Below are positions 32,897 to 42,799 of a DNA stretch of 64,000 nt, piece after piece. The translations under genes and the position numbers were made by a program. The stretch is from Aureobasidium sp. EXF-3400 (taxonomy: Eukaryota > Ascomycota > Dothideomycetes > Dothideales > Saccotheciaceae). The notes under the pieces are model-generated. The model was not told where the DNA came from. It worked only from the letters and a program-made list of their open reading frames with translations, and did no database searches. The first letter of the stretch is position 1; the number at the start of each line of letters is the position of its first letter. The stretch is from positions 171,991-235,990 of the forward strand of contig SWBL01000026.1 in assembly GCA_024195585.1 (NCBI GenBank). Direction: 5' to 3'.

Positions 32897-33146
32897 TTAT
32901 GCAGGGCCGTGTTTCAAGTAGGTGTTGCCAGAGCTCTCAGTGCCGGTGGTGCCGGTGGTGCCAGTAGCGCCAGTGGTAGCACCAGTGTTGGTGGCATCGT
33001 GGAACGCACGGTCGACCTTACCTCCGAAGTTGTCAGCACCCGCGGACTCATGGTTGGCCAAGTTGATGCGGGGCAGCACAGGAGGCAGGACTCACAATAC
33101 AAACCATAATCAAGACAATGAAGCGGCGATAGTAAGAAAAACACAT
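32897..33146 (-). CDS. Possible small membrane-anchored Gly/Thr-repeat protein
   Basis: Tentative. An ATG at 33146 opens a short hydrophobic segment (YYRRFIVLIMVCI) that could splice through a 49-nt intron (gtgagt to catgag). The second part is SAGADNFGGKVDRAFHD, followed by Gly-Ala-Thr-Thr repeats and a short tail ending KHGPA. The repeated codons (GGC/GGT with ACC) and the clean stop argue for coding use of this frame. The frame has an in-frame TGA just upstream, so a splice is required. No family recognised. Confidence 0.3.
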
Positions 33147-33405
33147 GACAATATCTCGGGTTGGAGGAGAGAACAGAATGCATTTTGTATCCAGAGTCCG
33201 AGTATCAAACTCGAGACCTACATGCTGGAAATGAGAGAACCCCAGCTGATGAAAGAGAAAAAACGAAGACAAATCAACCCCTTTGATAACGCGCGCAAAA
33301 AAAGAAATTCTGAGCCCCCCCTTGATGCTTTGTCATACGCTGCTGTGATAGGGAAAGTAGAGACGGCCAATCGATGGGTTAGAAAGAGAGCACTCTGATC
33401 TCTGT

Positions 33406-35698
33406 TTACCAGTCCTTCTTGATGTCGAAGGACCACTCGAACTTCAAGTGGGTTGCCTCGTCGTCATCGATGAACTTGGAGACGGCGTTGTAGTGGCCAC
33501 GGGCCATCATACCCGAAGGTGCGGTCTCTGCCTCGACTGTTGTTATTGTGTCAGTAGAAGTGATCAAGGTGTTTGCTTGAGAAAAGCAAGAACTTACACT
33601 TCTTCTCGTACTCAGGCTTGTCGGTAGTGTTGGGAGAGTAGGAGCCAATCATCTCCTGCATCTTGTTCGAGATACCCATGCGCTTGACAACCTGGACGTA
33701 CTTCATTCCTGATAAGATCTGGTGTTGGACTCTGAAGCGGGCCTTCATGCGGAAGGTGGCACCCTCCTTGATGGTGAAGGGCTTGGACTTGAGCGATTCA
33801 AGAGCACCGGGAGAAGACAGGTCGATGATGATGTCGGGACGGCCCTCAACCTATGTAACAAGTCAGTGTCAATTAACTGATTCGTTGTACTGTTCAAGGG
33901 ATCATCTTACCTCGAGTCCAAGAGAGACAATGATGACCTTGCGGGGGTCGCTGGCGTCACCAATGGTGGTTCCCGAACCGATACCCAGACTCTCCTTCCA
34001 CTTTCTCAAGCTCTCATCATTTTGATCTGTTATGTTGTAGTCAGCAAGTTGAGCCTTGAGAAACAAATAGCAAACAAAATCGTGACAGGTTCATCGAAGC
34101 GTGGCCGCTCACCGGAAACCCATCCAGCGAAAGATGCGGCGCAATCTAGGTTTCCCGCGGACTTCGGTCTGTTTGCGATGGTCTCCGGTTTCATGCTCTG
34201 TATTCTGTTTGCCAGCACCAAGCTGCTGGTTATTGTCCAGTCTACCGTGGCCAGGGGATATGTCTCCAGAAGCTCCGGATGATCCGTCACTCGGGATGGC
34301 TTCGTCTGTCATTGCTCTTATTTGCTTAATCTGCTCGGGGATTGCAGGTCGGTTGGGCATGTTGCGACCGTTGATCGTCATCCAGAGTTCTGCCTCGCGG
34401 TACTTCACGCGATACACGGGCGAGTTACCGAGCCACCAACCAACTTGTACCGTTGGAGGAGGAGGCAAGACTTCAGAGCCATGACGCTCGAGTACCGCCC
34501 TGAAGTGTTCGGCAGTTTCTTCTTCGACTTGTCGAGTTGGGATGCGGGTGAGAGGAACCTCATACTCTTCGTAATCCGGCTGAAGCAGCCCCCTTCGGTG
34601 GATGGCCTCCAACTGGTGGGTTATGGTAGGCTGCCCAGGTAGTTCATGACCGTATTGATCCATGAAAATCATTTCGCCGTGACATATGACGAGATGTACA
34701 GGGTCGTCCTTTCGCTCGAGTGCATGCCAAGTGAAAACGTCGCAATGGGAAGCATCCATTGTTGACGAGTAATGCCGTATGACTTGTCGGGACCATTTCC
34801 GCTCATCGTCGGTAGCTGGTAGCAAAGCACTCGGAGTCGAAGTTCGAACATACGACTGTTTTCGCGGTACTTTCGAATCTCGATCGCGGCCACCAGAATA
34901 TCTGCTTAGGATACCCTTGTCATAAGATCCCATAATACTGTCATGTTTATGGAGATTGTGCAATCCATGAACGAGCGACCTTCGCCGATCGTTCATGACA
35001 GTGCGCCTTGAAGGTCTGAACTCCTCATCTCCAAACATCGCTCGGACAAAGACAGGAGGGGATTCTTGCTCATCTCGTGACGTTGTGCGGGAAGAGTTTT
35101 TGGAGGAGGGTGGTTTGGAGAAGAGATCAACAGTGGTTTCCAGTGCAGCTCGGACGGAAGATCTTCGAGCCTTGCGCTGTTCTTCGGCATCCATGTGTTG
35201 CTTCTTCTGTTCGTCTGATAGCTTTCTCGCATCAATCCACGGCTGTCTCCGGTTACTGGAACGGTCGATTGACAACGCTTTACGGGGCTCCGAGGGAGTT
35301 CTCTGGGCTTGATCGTCTTCCTCGGTGAGCCCAGGGTGTGCCCCACGTGTATGGAGAGACCCATCAGGGGAGTTCAGTCTGGTGAAATGAATGCTCATGC
35401 TTCACAGTTCTCCCCTCGAGCTGAAAGATGTGTAAATCCTGGTGGAAATTTTTGGAAACAGGTCCTCATGTATCCAGGGCCAGGGGCCATATGGAGATTT
35501 CCAGGGCCGCGAGCGGAGACACAAACGCAAAAGAAGCGCGCGCCCAATAAGGCGCAGACAAAGTCACGAGTGAAAACGAACTCAAAGGTACTCACCAAGC
35601 TGTTGGTATTCCTCCAAAGTTTTCTTCTCTCCAACCTTGAAACCAGCAGTGGTCTCAGGGCGGAGCTCGTCCTCGTGGAAGTCGGTTGCACCAGACAT
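33406..35698 (-). CDS. Rho GDP-dissociation inhibitor (RhoGDI)
   Basis: Cytosolic chaperone that keeps prenylated Rho GTPases (Cdc42, Rho1) inactive and soluble. Exons complement(35596-35698), (33911-34026), (33598-33850) and (33406-33536) give 200 aa with all phases consistent. Residues 1-35 are the acidic regulatory arm start (TAGFKVGEKKTLEEYQQL). DQNDESLRKWKESLG is the helix-loop typical of RhoGDI. The immunoglobulin-like prenyl-binding fold follows (FRVQHQILSGMKYVQVVKRMG, SYSPNTTDKPEYEKKFE), ending FEWSFDIKKDW. Intron 1 is 1569 nt, about thirty times the usual intron here, and contains an entire 429-codon ORF. A CTGAC branch point lies about 20 nt before its acceptor. Confidence 0.93.
34109..35398 (-). 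CDS. Unrecognised protein encoded inside the RhoGDI first intron
   Basis: Complete 429-aa ORF with its own ATG and stop, nested on the same strand within intron 1 of the RhoGDI gene, leaving 197 nt before it and 82 nt after it. I recognise no family. The N-terminal half is basic and Ser/Arg-rich, with a charged helix (about residues 58-80). The C-terminal half looks folded, with Trp, Tyr and His in regular spacing (DVFTWHALERKDDPVHLVI, VGWWLGNSPVYRVKYREAE). No signal peptide or membrane segment. The final codon and TGA stop lie within CG|GTGAGC, a good 5' splice site. Splicing from there to the RhoGDI exon-2 acceptor would be out of the RhoGDI frame and stop within two codons. Confidence 0.65.
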   Translation of the reverse strand: MSIHFTRLNSPDGSLHTRGAHPGLTEEDDQAQRTPSEPRKALSIDRSSNRRQPWIDARKLSDEQKKQHMDAEEQRKARRSSVRAALETTVDLFSKPPSSKNSSRTTSRDEQESPPVFVRAMFGDEEFRPSRRTVMNDRRRSLVHGLHNLHKHDSIMGSYDKGILSRYSGGRDRDSKVPRKQSYVRTSTPSALLPATDDERKWSRQVIRHYSSTMDASHCDVFTWHALERKDDPVHLVICHGEMIFMDQYGHELPGQPTITHQLEAIHRRGLLQPDYEEYEVPLTRIPTRQVEEETAEHFRAVLERHGSEVLPPPPTVQVGWWLGNSPVYRVKYREAELWMTINGRNMPNRPAIPEQIKQIRAMTDEAIPSDGSSGASGDISPGHGRLDNNQQLGAGKQNTEHETGDHRKQTEVRGKPRLRRIFRWMGFR

Positions 35699-36866
35699 TG
35701 TTGCAGTAGAGATAGGAGTGATGAGTTGGTAGTAAGGGGTTGAATGGCAGAAAGTGATAGAGGTAAGATAGATAGACAGATGAGTGAGAGTGCAAGGTAA
35801 GATGCTCAGGAGGAAGCTTAAGGTATCGTAAGTGGAGCCCCCAAAAGACTGGCCTCGAAGTACACGTCAGACCCACCCGACTTCACCGCCTCAGGGTCAA
35901 AACACCGAAGATCACGTGGAAACGTAGCAAATGTCAATGCGGTTTGAGAAATAGATTAGGCCTAGTCCTGAATCTGCCCTAGAGAAAGAAAACAGAGTCA
36001 CTAAGGACGACAAGTGCGGTGGCATTTTATATTTATTTAGCAGGAAGGTTTGTTTGTTATGGCTGTGTAGGCGACGCGGGGTCTTGCAAGGTGGCATGAA
36101 GCTGCTTGACTCGCTGAAGAAAGCATCTATAGAGCTCGATTCTGTCCGTTGCAATCGACACGGCCTCTCCAAAACTCAAAAGCGTAGAGAATGGGTAGTT
36201 TCATGTGTCTTAGCAGTGCATGCCTTGTCTTGTCTCGCCGTACTAGAAAAATCCAGGGCGTAGATAGCATAACAAGCTGATGATATGTATACAGTCGTGT
36301 AGCAGGATCGATGTCTAGAGAAAAGTATTTGCACAGAAGCTACGGCCCGTGCCCAGAGTATAGTTGGACGAGCTCAAGTTGGATCGATGTTGTCGGTGAA
36401 CAGAGTATTGTTTCCTACATGCCGCAAGCTGGGCTTGTTTGTGTTGCAATCTCCCGTGTTTCTCGCAGCAGACAGAACTTCGAGACACTCAGCTTGGCTT
36501 GTCTCAATAGAGCAAGCTTGAGCATAGAGATGCAAAGCTGTCTGACTGGTCTTGACTTCAGTCGGATGGTTGTCAAAAGTGAGTGATGTCGGTGAAAGTC
36601 AAAACCAGCCCCCCACAGCGGATTACTTCCTGTTGGCAACGCATTCGTATTGCGTAGTTGTGCATTCATTCCCGTCGATCGCGCGCTCGCGTCGCTGACC
36701 TTTTTACCTCACCACCTTCATCCACTTTATTGCTTAAGCACTCAGCCCATCTCGCTCACCCCCACAACCGAATCCTTCTATCGCTCTCGTCGCAAAGACA
36801 CACCTTTATATCAATCAACTGCGCGCGACTGCGAAAACTAGCTAGCCGACGCGCTTGACCTTAAAC
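35699..36866. other. Intergenic region between divergent genes
   Basis: About 1.2 kb between the RhoGDI and Bqt4-like start codons. No supported gene. The last ~150 bases are CT-rich, as expected for the leader of the Bqt4-like gene. Confidence 0.45.
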
Positions 36867-38385
36867 ATGGACGCGGAACGCGCTTTGCCCGAGAAGAGGA
36901 ATCCTCTCGTCGAAGAAAAACACACTCCACAGAGTATGATGAGAGCCGTACATGACGTGATGGCCACATGGCTGATGCGAAACCAGTTGAAATCCTTGTG
37001 GAAAGGCGCCGATTGGGACAGACGGAGCTCACAGTGAAGGCTGGTCAGATTGGCACTTCCAATGCGACAAAGCCCTCCAACCTGGGCATGTTCGACTATG
37101 CTCACTTGCGCGTACCTCTTCCTAAGGATCTGCAAGGAAGCGGCATCTTCGCCCCGTCGCGCCGCAACCAGTCGTACCCGGAAGCTTACTTTTTGATGGT
37201 GAGGGGAAATGGAAAACACGCGCAAATACGCGTACACCTACTGACGTAGTATTGACAGAGACGCTCCAACGACGGTTACATCAGCGCGACTGGCATGTAC
37301 AAGGCCGCTTTTCCCTGGTCATCTCTCGAGGAGGAGGAAATTGAGAAAAAATACATTAAGTCGCTTCCCGAGACCGACAGCGAGGAAATCGCTGGCAACG
37401 TGTGGATTCCCCCAGTGTCAGCATTGACTCTCGCCGAAGCATACGGTATGCGTTCCTGGATCGAGGCCCTGCTCGACCCCGAGCCCATCGCAAAGGGAAC
37501 CCACGACCCCAACAAGAACATCGCTACACCCCCTCGTTTCCTCATTCCTACCTCGGAAGCTACCACCCTCCTTCCTCCGACAGAAACCACTGTTCGCCGC
37601 CGCACTCTCCGATCCTCTTCTCCTGCAAAGGCTCCTCCCACCCCTAGTCGCAAGATCGCTACTCCTAGAAGGACTAGACGCGCAAAGGGTACGGCATCGA
37701 GTGCTCTTGCTCCCACCGCTGAGAGTGCCGAGGAGTTTGCTGCACCAGAGACTTCGCTCGAGCCCGAGTCCGTCAAGTTTGACTCAATCATTGCTGCTAG
37801 CGAGGCGACAGCCAAGGCAGAAGCAGAAGCTTTGCTTGATGAAGAACTCCCTATAACTACCAGCATCCGCTCCAACGACACAGTCAATGTCGAGATTGAG
37901 ACCACCATCGTGCCCGGTATCAACGGAAGCAGCCCCACCGAGAGTGTGCGCGCCATTGTCAATGTACCAGCCAGCCACCCGGATCTTACACAACCCAGCG
38001 ATCCCCAGGCCTACCTCGATATGGCCAAGGAGTCGATTGTCGCAGCACACAAGCTGACAGCTAGTCGCACTCCTGGCAAGAAGCGCAAGGCCCTCGAGGC
38101 ATTCGAAGATGACGACGAATCAGTATCTGTATTCCCTGAGTTTGACACAGTCGGGTCATCCGCTGCAGTTGCACCTATAGAGATTGATGAGCGCCCGGCA
38201 AAGAGACAACGTTACACCGAGATTGAGCTTCGTAAGGAGAAGATCAAGAAGAGAGCAACGTTGGGTATATTGACCACTATGGCTATGGGGTATGTTTTTC
38301 GTCTACTCGTCTTATGAACCCCTGACTGACTTTGTTTCGCAGTGTTGCAATGCCGTTTTTGGGAGCCTACTTCCAAGTGCTTTGA
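36867..38385 (+). CDS. Bqt4-like inner nuclear membrane protein with APSES/KilA-N domain
   Basis: Exons 36867-36933, 36987-37198, 37259-38289 and 38343-38385 give 450 aa. The 53-nt first intron (gtatga to accag) is needed to bring the N-terminus into the frame of [17 protein letters not shown]. An APSES-type winged domain spans about residues 25-160 ([38 protein letters not shown]). The middle is disordered and Ser/Pro/Ala-rich, with a basic patch (GKKRKALE). The last ~25 residues ([19 protein letters not shown]) form a C-terminal membrane anchor completed by the last exon. This architecture is that of fission-yeast Bqt4, which fixes telomeres to the nuclear envelope. Filamentous fungal copies are often labelled APSES transcription factors; the tail anchor argues against a free one. 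Confidence 0.87.
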
Positions 38386-38938
38386 GATTGGCTTTCCCCA
38401 AGAAACAGCCATCCATCCATCCTTGTGATATTCTCCTGTTTTCGAGAGTAATCTGTTTTTCCTTCTCCCTTTTTGGTGCGGCCTTTGCAGATTTTCTAAT
38501 TAAACTTCGACTTTGTCCTTTCGATCTTGGAAGTTCTTTATTGTTGATGGCAGCGAGAGAGGTAGAAGAGAACCATCAGAGATGTGTTCAGTAAGCAGAA
38601 GGAACTTGCCGCTTGTGCTGATTTGTTTCTTGCGCGCGCTGGGTTCTGTTTTGTTCTTCCAGAGATAGCAAGCAGATATGTGAATGGCATCTTTTCAGAC
38701 ATTACACCGTTTCGTCCGCGTGTTGGTTGTGAGTCTGCATGACTGAATTCGAGTTCGCGTGACTGGTTGCGAGATTTGTCCAATGTTTGATTAAGCCTTG
38801 CTTGGTTGCGACGCTTGTCAATGCTGGGGCTATGTCTTCCTGTGGCCTTGTTGCTGGCTTCCAGTCTCCAGAGCTTCGATCAAGACCTGTTCGTACAGTA
38901 TACATGCCGTGTTCCAGGTCAGATTCCCAAGAGATGTT
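38386..38938. other. Intergenic region between convergent genes
   Basis: T-rich 3' flanks of the Bqt4-like and Alg14 genes; nothing else seen. Confidence 0.45.
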
Positions 38939-39652
38939 TCAGACCAGGACACCCCTGAACTCGGCTCGCGCTCCTGCTCCAGCGCCTTGCAATTGTTCCC
39001 ACTGCACCAGTACGCGGTCCACAACCCAGCATAGCAATCTTCCACTCAAGCTGAGCTTCTTGACCCTCGCCCAGCTTTCCACATAGATAGTGCGCATCTC
39101 TCCCTTGCCATGTTTCCCTTGCAAGCCGAGGAATCGCAACAATACAGACGCGAAGACCAGTATTGTCGCAGTGGCAGGACCATTGGTAAGTATCAGATCC
39201 GGATACCCATATTGTCCATCAGCAGAAGGCGTCAGAACTCTCAGACAATCCCACAAGCATAACAAACAAGTCCAAGGCGAAGAGATCAAACTCTGGTGTA
39301 TCTTTCTTGCTCTCCTGACCTCTTCAATTCTATAAGTGCCTTTCTTTTCTCCAATCTCTTGCTCGAAGTCTTTGGCAAAGGCGGCGGAGAAGTTGTCGCC
39401 GGAGGAGACTATCCAGGTACGGTGGGTGAATTTGTTGCATGTGGCGCTGCGGCGGAGCATAGAGAGAATTTCTGCAGTGTGGCCGCCGCTGCCGAGGACG
39501 ATGAGGAGGTGGGCGGGTGTGCCGGGCTTGCGAGGGGTTGGTGGGGGACGGCGGTGGGGTGCGAGGGAGAGGAGGCGTAGAGTTGTGAATTGGAGGGCGA
39601 AGAGGGCTACGGTGGCCAAGACGGCGAGAACGGGAGTGCCGAACAGAGCCAT
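38939..39652 (-). CDS. UDP-GlcNAc transferase subunit ALG14
   Basis: Membrane anchor that recruits catalytic Alg13 to the ER for the second GlcNAc addition onto dolichol-PP-GlcNAc in N-glycan assembly. Single exon, 237 aa. An N-terminal TM segment (about 5-30) is followed by a Pro/Arg-rich linker. The Rossmann-like domain opens with LLIVLGSGGHTAEIL (residues 49-63), the Alg14 signature. GYPDLILTNGPATA and YVESWARVKKLSLSGRLL complete the characteristic blocks. The C-terminal ending FRGVLV is close to the conserved Alg14 tail that contacts Alg13. Confidence 0.94.
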   Translation of the reverse strand: MALFGTPVLAVLATVALFALQFTTLRLLSLAPHRRPPPTPRKPGTPAHLLIVLGSGGHTAEILSMLRRSATCNKFTHRTWIVSSGDNFSAAFAKDFEQEIGEKKGTYRIEEVRRARKIHQSLISSPWTCLLCLWDCLRVLTPSADGQYGYPDLILTNGPATATILVFASVLLRFLGLQGKHGKGEMRTIYVESWARVKKLSLSGRLLCWVVDRVLVQWEQLQGAGAGARAEFRGVLV

Positions 39653-40022
39653 GGTTATATGAGTGCGGGTGTCGAGTCTTGAGGAGAGGATTGTTGTTGG
39701 CTGATGGGCGAGACAGGGGAAGCGTGTTGGGAGTCGCGGTCGTTGGTAGGACAGGAAATGATCCCGTATGCCTTGATTCTTATATATTCTTCATGTTTGT
39801 GTTGATATCGTTTGTGTCAAATTGGTAGCTTAGATGCGAGATGAAAGTGACAGGCAAACATCTACGGAGTAAAGTCAAGGTTGGCATGTGAAAGCAGTCG
39901 GCATTTCGGATGACCTTGCTCCGAATCTCTGCTTTCACGACTCCGACACTCTTCGACTTCACACAGTCTCATAAAGCAGATCCATATCCCGCTCTACAGT
40001 ATCAGAGTCGACACCGTTCAAT
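39653..40022. promoter_or_regulatory. Divergent promoter of ALG14 and the zinc-ribbon gene
   Basis: A 370-bp space between two divergent start codons; no specific element identified. Confidence 0.35.
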
Positions 40023-40814
40023 ATGATTATGGGTCTGAGACGAGTCGTTCTTGGGACTCGAGCATTACCTTTCTGCACTTCTCCACCACCCCTGCAGCTT
40101 CACACTCCTTTTCTGGAAGCCAGACATACTCTCAATTCACTCTGGACCTCATCGTTTGTGCGCTTCTTCTCGGCTGATCATACCAATTCAAATCTATCCG
40201 AGTCCATCTCAGAAACACAAGAACAGGATGAGGCTCCAAAGCGTGCCAAAAGGGCTGCCAGATTCAAGACAGACAATCGGTGGAGAGATCACAAACTTGC
40301 CACGGATCTCGAATATCTGCGGAACTATAGACTGAGCCAGCGTATTTTCAACGACACAGTACGTCAGCGGCAAGATCGGACGCGCGAATATCAAACAACA
40401 CGAGAGCGAAATCGAGAGCGGCTGATGCATGATCCCGCATTCGTACTCTACCGACAAGTCTCCTCGTGGATAAAAAGACATCAGTGGGTTCGTGACGGTT
40501 TACCATGGAAATCTCATCTCCCTGTTGTTTATCCTGAGAAGGTCAAGCATGAATGCACCAAGTGTCTTCTTACCAGATGGGGTGGCGCCAAATTGTGGTG
40601 GAAAGAAAAGGCAGCTCCAGGTCGCGATGACCACGAGTCCTACGAATGTCACCGTTGTTACATCACTGGGCCTGAAAAACTGCCAGAAGATTATGAGGAC
40701 ATCGAGGAGATCTCGTATACAGCGCTGAAGGCGCGGAAGATCGAGCTAGATGGACTGGATTCTGTACCAAAACCTAAACTAAACCCGAGAGAGAGAAATA
40801 CAGCTAGGCCTTAG
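40023..40814 (+). CDS. Unrecognised protein with split CxxC zinc ribbon, possibly mitochondrial
   Basis: Single-exon 263-aa protein, family not recognised. The first ~50 residues are Arg/Leu/Ser-rich with no acids until the SADHT region, which suggests a mitochondrial presequence. A long, highly basic helical segment follows (KRAKRAARFKTDNRWRDHKL and QRQDRTREYQTTRERNRERL). The C-terminal third has CTKC and, about 35 residues on, CHRC, with Trp-rich sequence between (TRWGGAKLWWKEK). This is the spacing of a zinc ribbon. Basic helices plus a ribbon would suit an RNA- or ribosome-associated mitochondrial protein, but this is inference. The ATG at 40023 is followed by a second ATG two codons later. 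Confidence 0.7.
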   Translation: MIMGLRRVVLGTRALPFCTSPPPLQLHTPFLEARHTLNSLWTSSFVRFFSADHTNSNLSESISETQEQDEAPKRAKRAARFKTDNRWRDHKLATDLEYLRNYRLSQRIFNDTVRQRQDRTREYQTTRERNRERLMHDPAFVLYRQVSSWIKRHQWVRDGLPWKSHLPVVYPEKVKHECTKCLLTRWGGAKLWWKEKAAPGRDDHESYECHRCYITGPEKLPEDYEDIEEISYTALKARKIELDGLDSVPKPKLNPRERNTARP

Positions 40815-40978
40815 CCTCATGAACTTCCCTGTTCGGAGGACTTATGCGACCACGAACTTGACGATCACCCCTTGGTACGGCTGATCCCCATAAGGAAGCG
40901 TCAGTACGAAGATCTATCTAGCACGACACGCGTTACCAGGAGTTGAAGGGTCTCTCGATGGCATGCATTTTGTCAGAT

Positions 40979-41780
40979 CTACAAGATCATAAGAGCGCCG
41001 ACCGACACCGACACGGCCGAGAACATGACCAATGCCAGAACATCACCACCTCTGCCGCTTGCCTTGATTGGAGATGCACCCTAAAAGCTCAGAGTCAGTT
41101 ACAAAGCCAAAGAGTTCTAAGAGGCAATTACACTCACGGATGTGCTTGTTGCAGAAACAGCACCTGCTGAACCAGATCCCGAGGAAGACGCAGCAGTACC
41201 AGAGCCAGAAGCCTTGGAAGAAGAACCAGAAGCTGTAGAAGAACCCGAAGCAGAAGCAGGTGTAGCAGCAGACAGCTTCTCAACACCAGCAGTAAGCTCC
41301 ACAGGCACACCAGCCAAATCGCTACCAGAGAAGCTCGTGGTAAGCGCAATGCTTGTTCTCGTAGACGCAACGCCAGAAAGTTGGATATCAAGATCGAGAG
41401 TAATCTGACACACAGCAGAGGAAGTTCCACTGATCTGGCAAGTCTCAGAGGCAGAAGCTTCGAGTCCCATGGTTTCGGTGACGAAGTTGTAGTTGAGGTG
41501 TGATGGGCCGATGGTAATGGTTTGCTGACATCTTGGGTCAGTACAAATGCCTAGGAATCCGTGCTTGTGTGGAGAGTCTTACAGGGACGGAAAGTGTGCC
41601 ACAAACTGAAGCTGTGCACATGACTTCGTAGACAGTATCAGAGGGGCCGGCGGTGACAACTGAGCCAACCCATTCCTGTCCAGAAACGGAAGGTCCACCC
41701 AGGAAGAGCGAGACGGTCGAGGTACTTTGTGCAACAGCACCCATGGCAGAAGCAGCCAGAACAGCAACAGAAGAACGCAT
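40979..41780 (-). CDS. Secreted GPI-anchored-type cell-surface protein
   Basis: Exons complement(41583-41780), (41138-41524) and (40979-41080) give 228 aa, all phase 0. Residues 1-17 form a signal peptide (ending AVAQ). A compact domain with four visible Cys (MCTASVCG, TCQISG and VCQIT) follows to about residue 145. A Ser/Ala/Gly/Thr-rich stalk of ~50 residues comes next. The last exon supplies small residues (GRGG), then a hydrophobic end (LVMFSAVSVSVGALMIL), a standard GPI-attachment signal. Likely an O-glycosylated wall or membrane protein of the kind common in ascomycetes; no catalytic motif seen. Confidence 0.78.
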
Positions 41781-42799
41781 CGTGATAGTCAGTTGAACAA
41801 ATCCGCTGTGTGTGAAAAAGTGGCAGTAGTAGGTATAGAGAGATGCCGAAGTGATGAAAGCCTATAACTAGGAAACAATCAAGAGGAAGAGAAATGCATC
41901 TAGATATATAAACACGACTTTCCCATCGAAGGATTCAAAGATCTTCCACCTTAAGCCAAAACTGGGCAACCACGCCTGGTGCCAATTTCCCAATTTTAGG
42001 TATGCTGTAGACAGCCGCAGCCACTTGTGTCTCGGCATGCCTAAGCCAAAAGATCTCCCTATACCTAAGTGGTCCCAGAATCCTACAAACCACTTAGAAC
42101 AAAGGGGAAAAGAAATACCACTAAACACCATGAATACAAGCGGACGAATCATTGCTGTATTCACTGGTCTTTGGCGCTGCTCATCTCGCATGCGGGATAC
42201 AGATCACGAAATCGGAAACAAGGGGTATGGCACGAGACATGACACATGCGGTATAAAGAAGGATTGATCGACAAACCGGTGCCATGACTCCCGTCCTCTT
42301 GCCTCCAAATTCCTGCCTGCGAATCTGCAAATCAGGCAACCGAAGGATTTCGAGAACCACTTTCTCCATCTTCTGGTTCAAATTGGCGTCTCCGAATTTC
42401 TTGGGAGACGTCATCTGTATACAAGGCAACAATCCCCATCGGCCGTAAATATAACAGCACTAAACGTGACTTGTGGGGTATGGTTTGTGACCCTTCATGT
42501 TAGGATGCAAACCCCTGCATGTGGCACTTTCAGGCACACCCGAGTAGCGACCCGCGGGAAAGAGGCCGCATGTACCTGAACATGTGTCTAGTCAGAAACA
42601 GCATATTGCGCGCCTTATAGTTTCTTCAAGACAAAGGCTGATTCTGAACCAGCAACACAGCCAGAGATATGTTAGGTGGTTACATATAAACCAAAGACAC
42701 CCGGAACAATCATAGAAGCGTCTTACAAAAAGACCGGGTACTAGAAAATCGCTCATGAAATTATGCAGTGAAAGATGGTAAAAAAGAAGAGTTGTAATA
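41781..42799. other. Intergenic region
   Basis: About 1 kb between the GPI-type protein start and the Nem1 3' end. No supported gene or structured element. Short frames lack codon bias. Confidence 0.45.
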
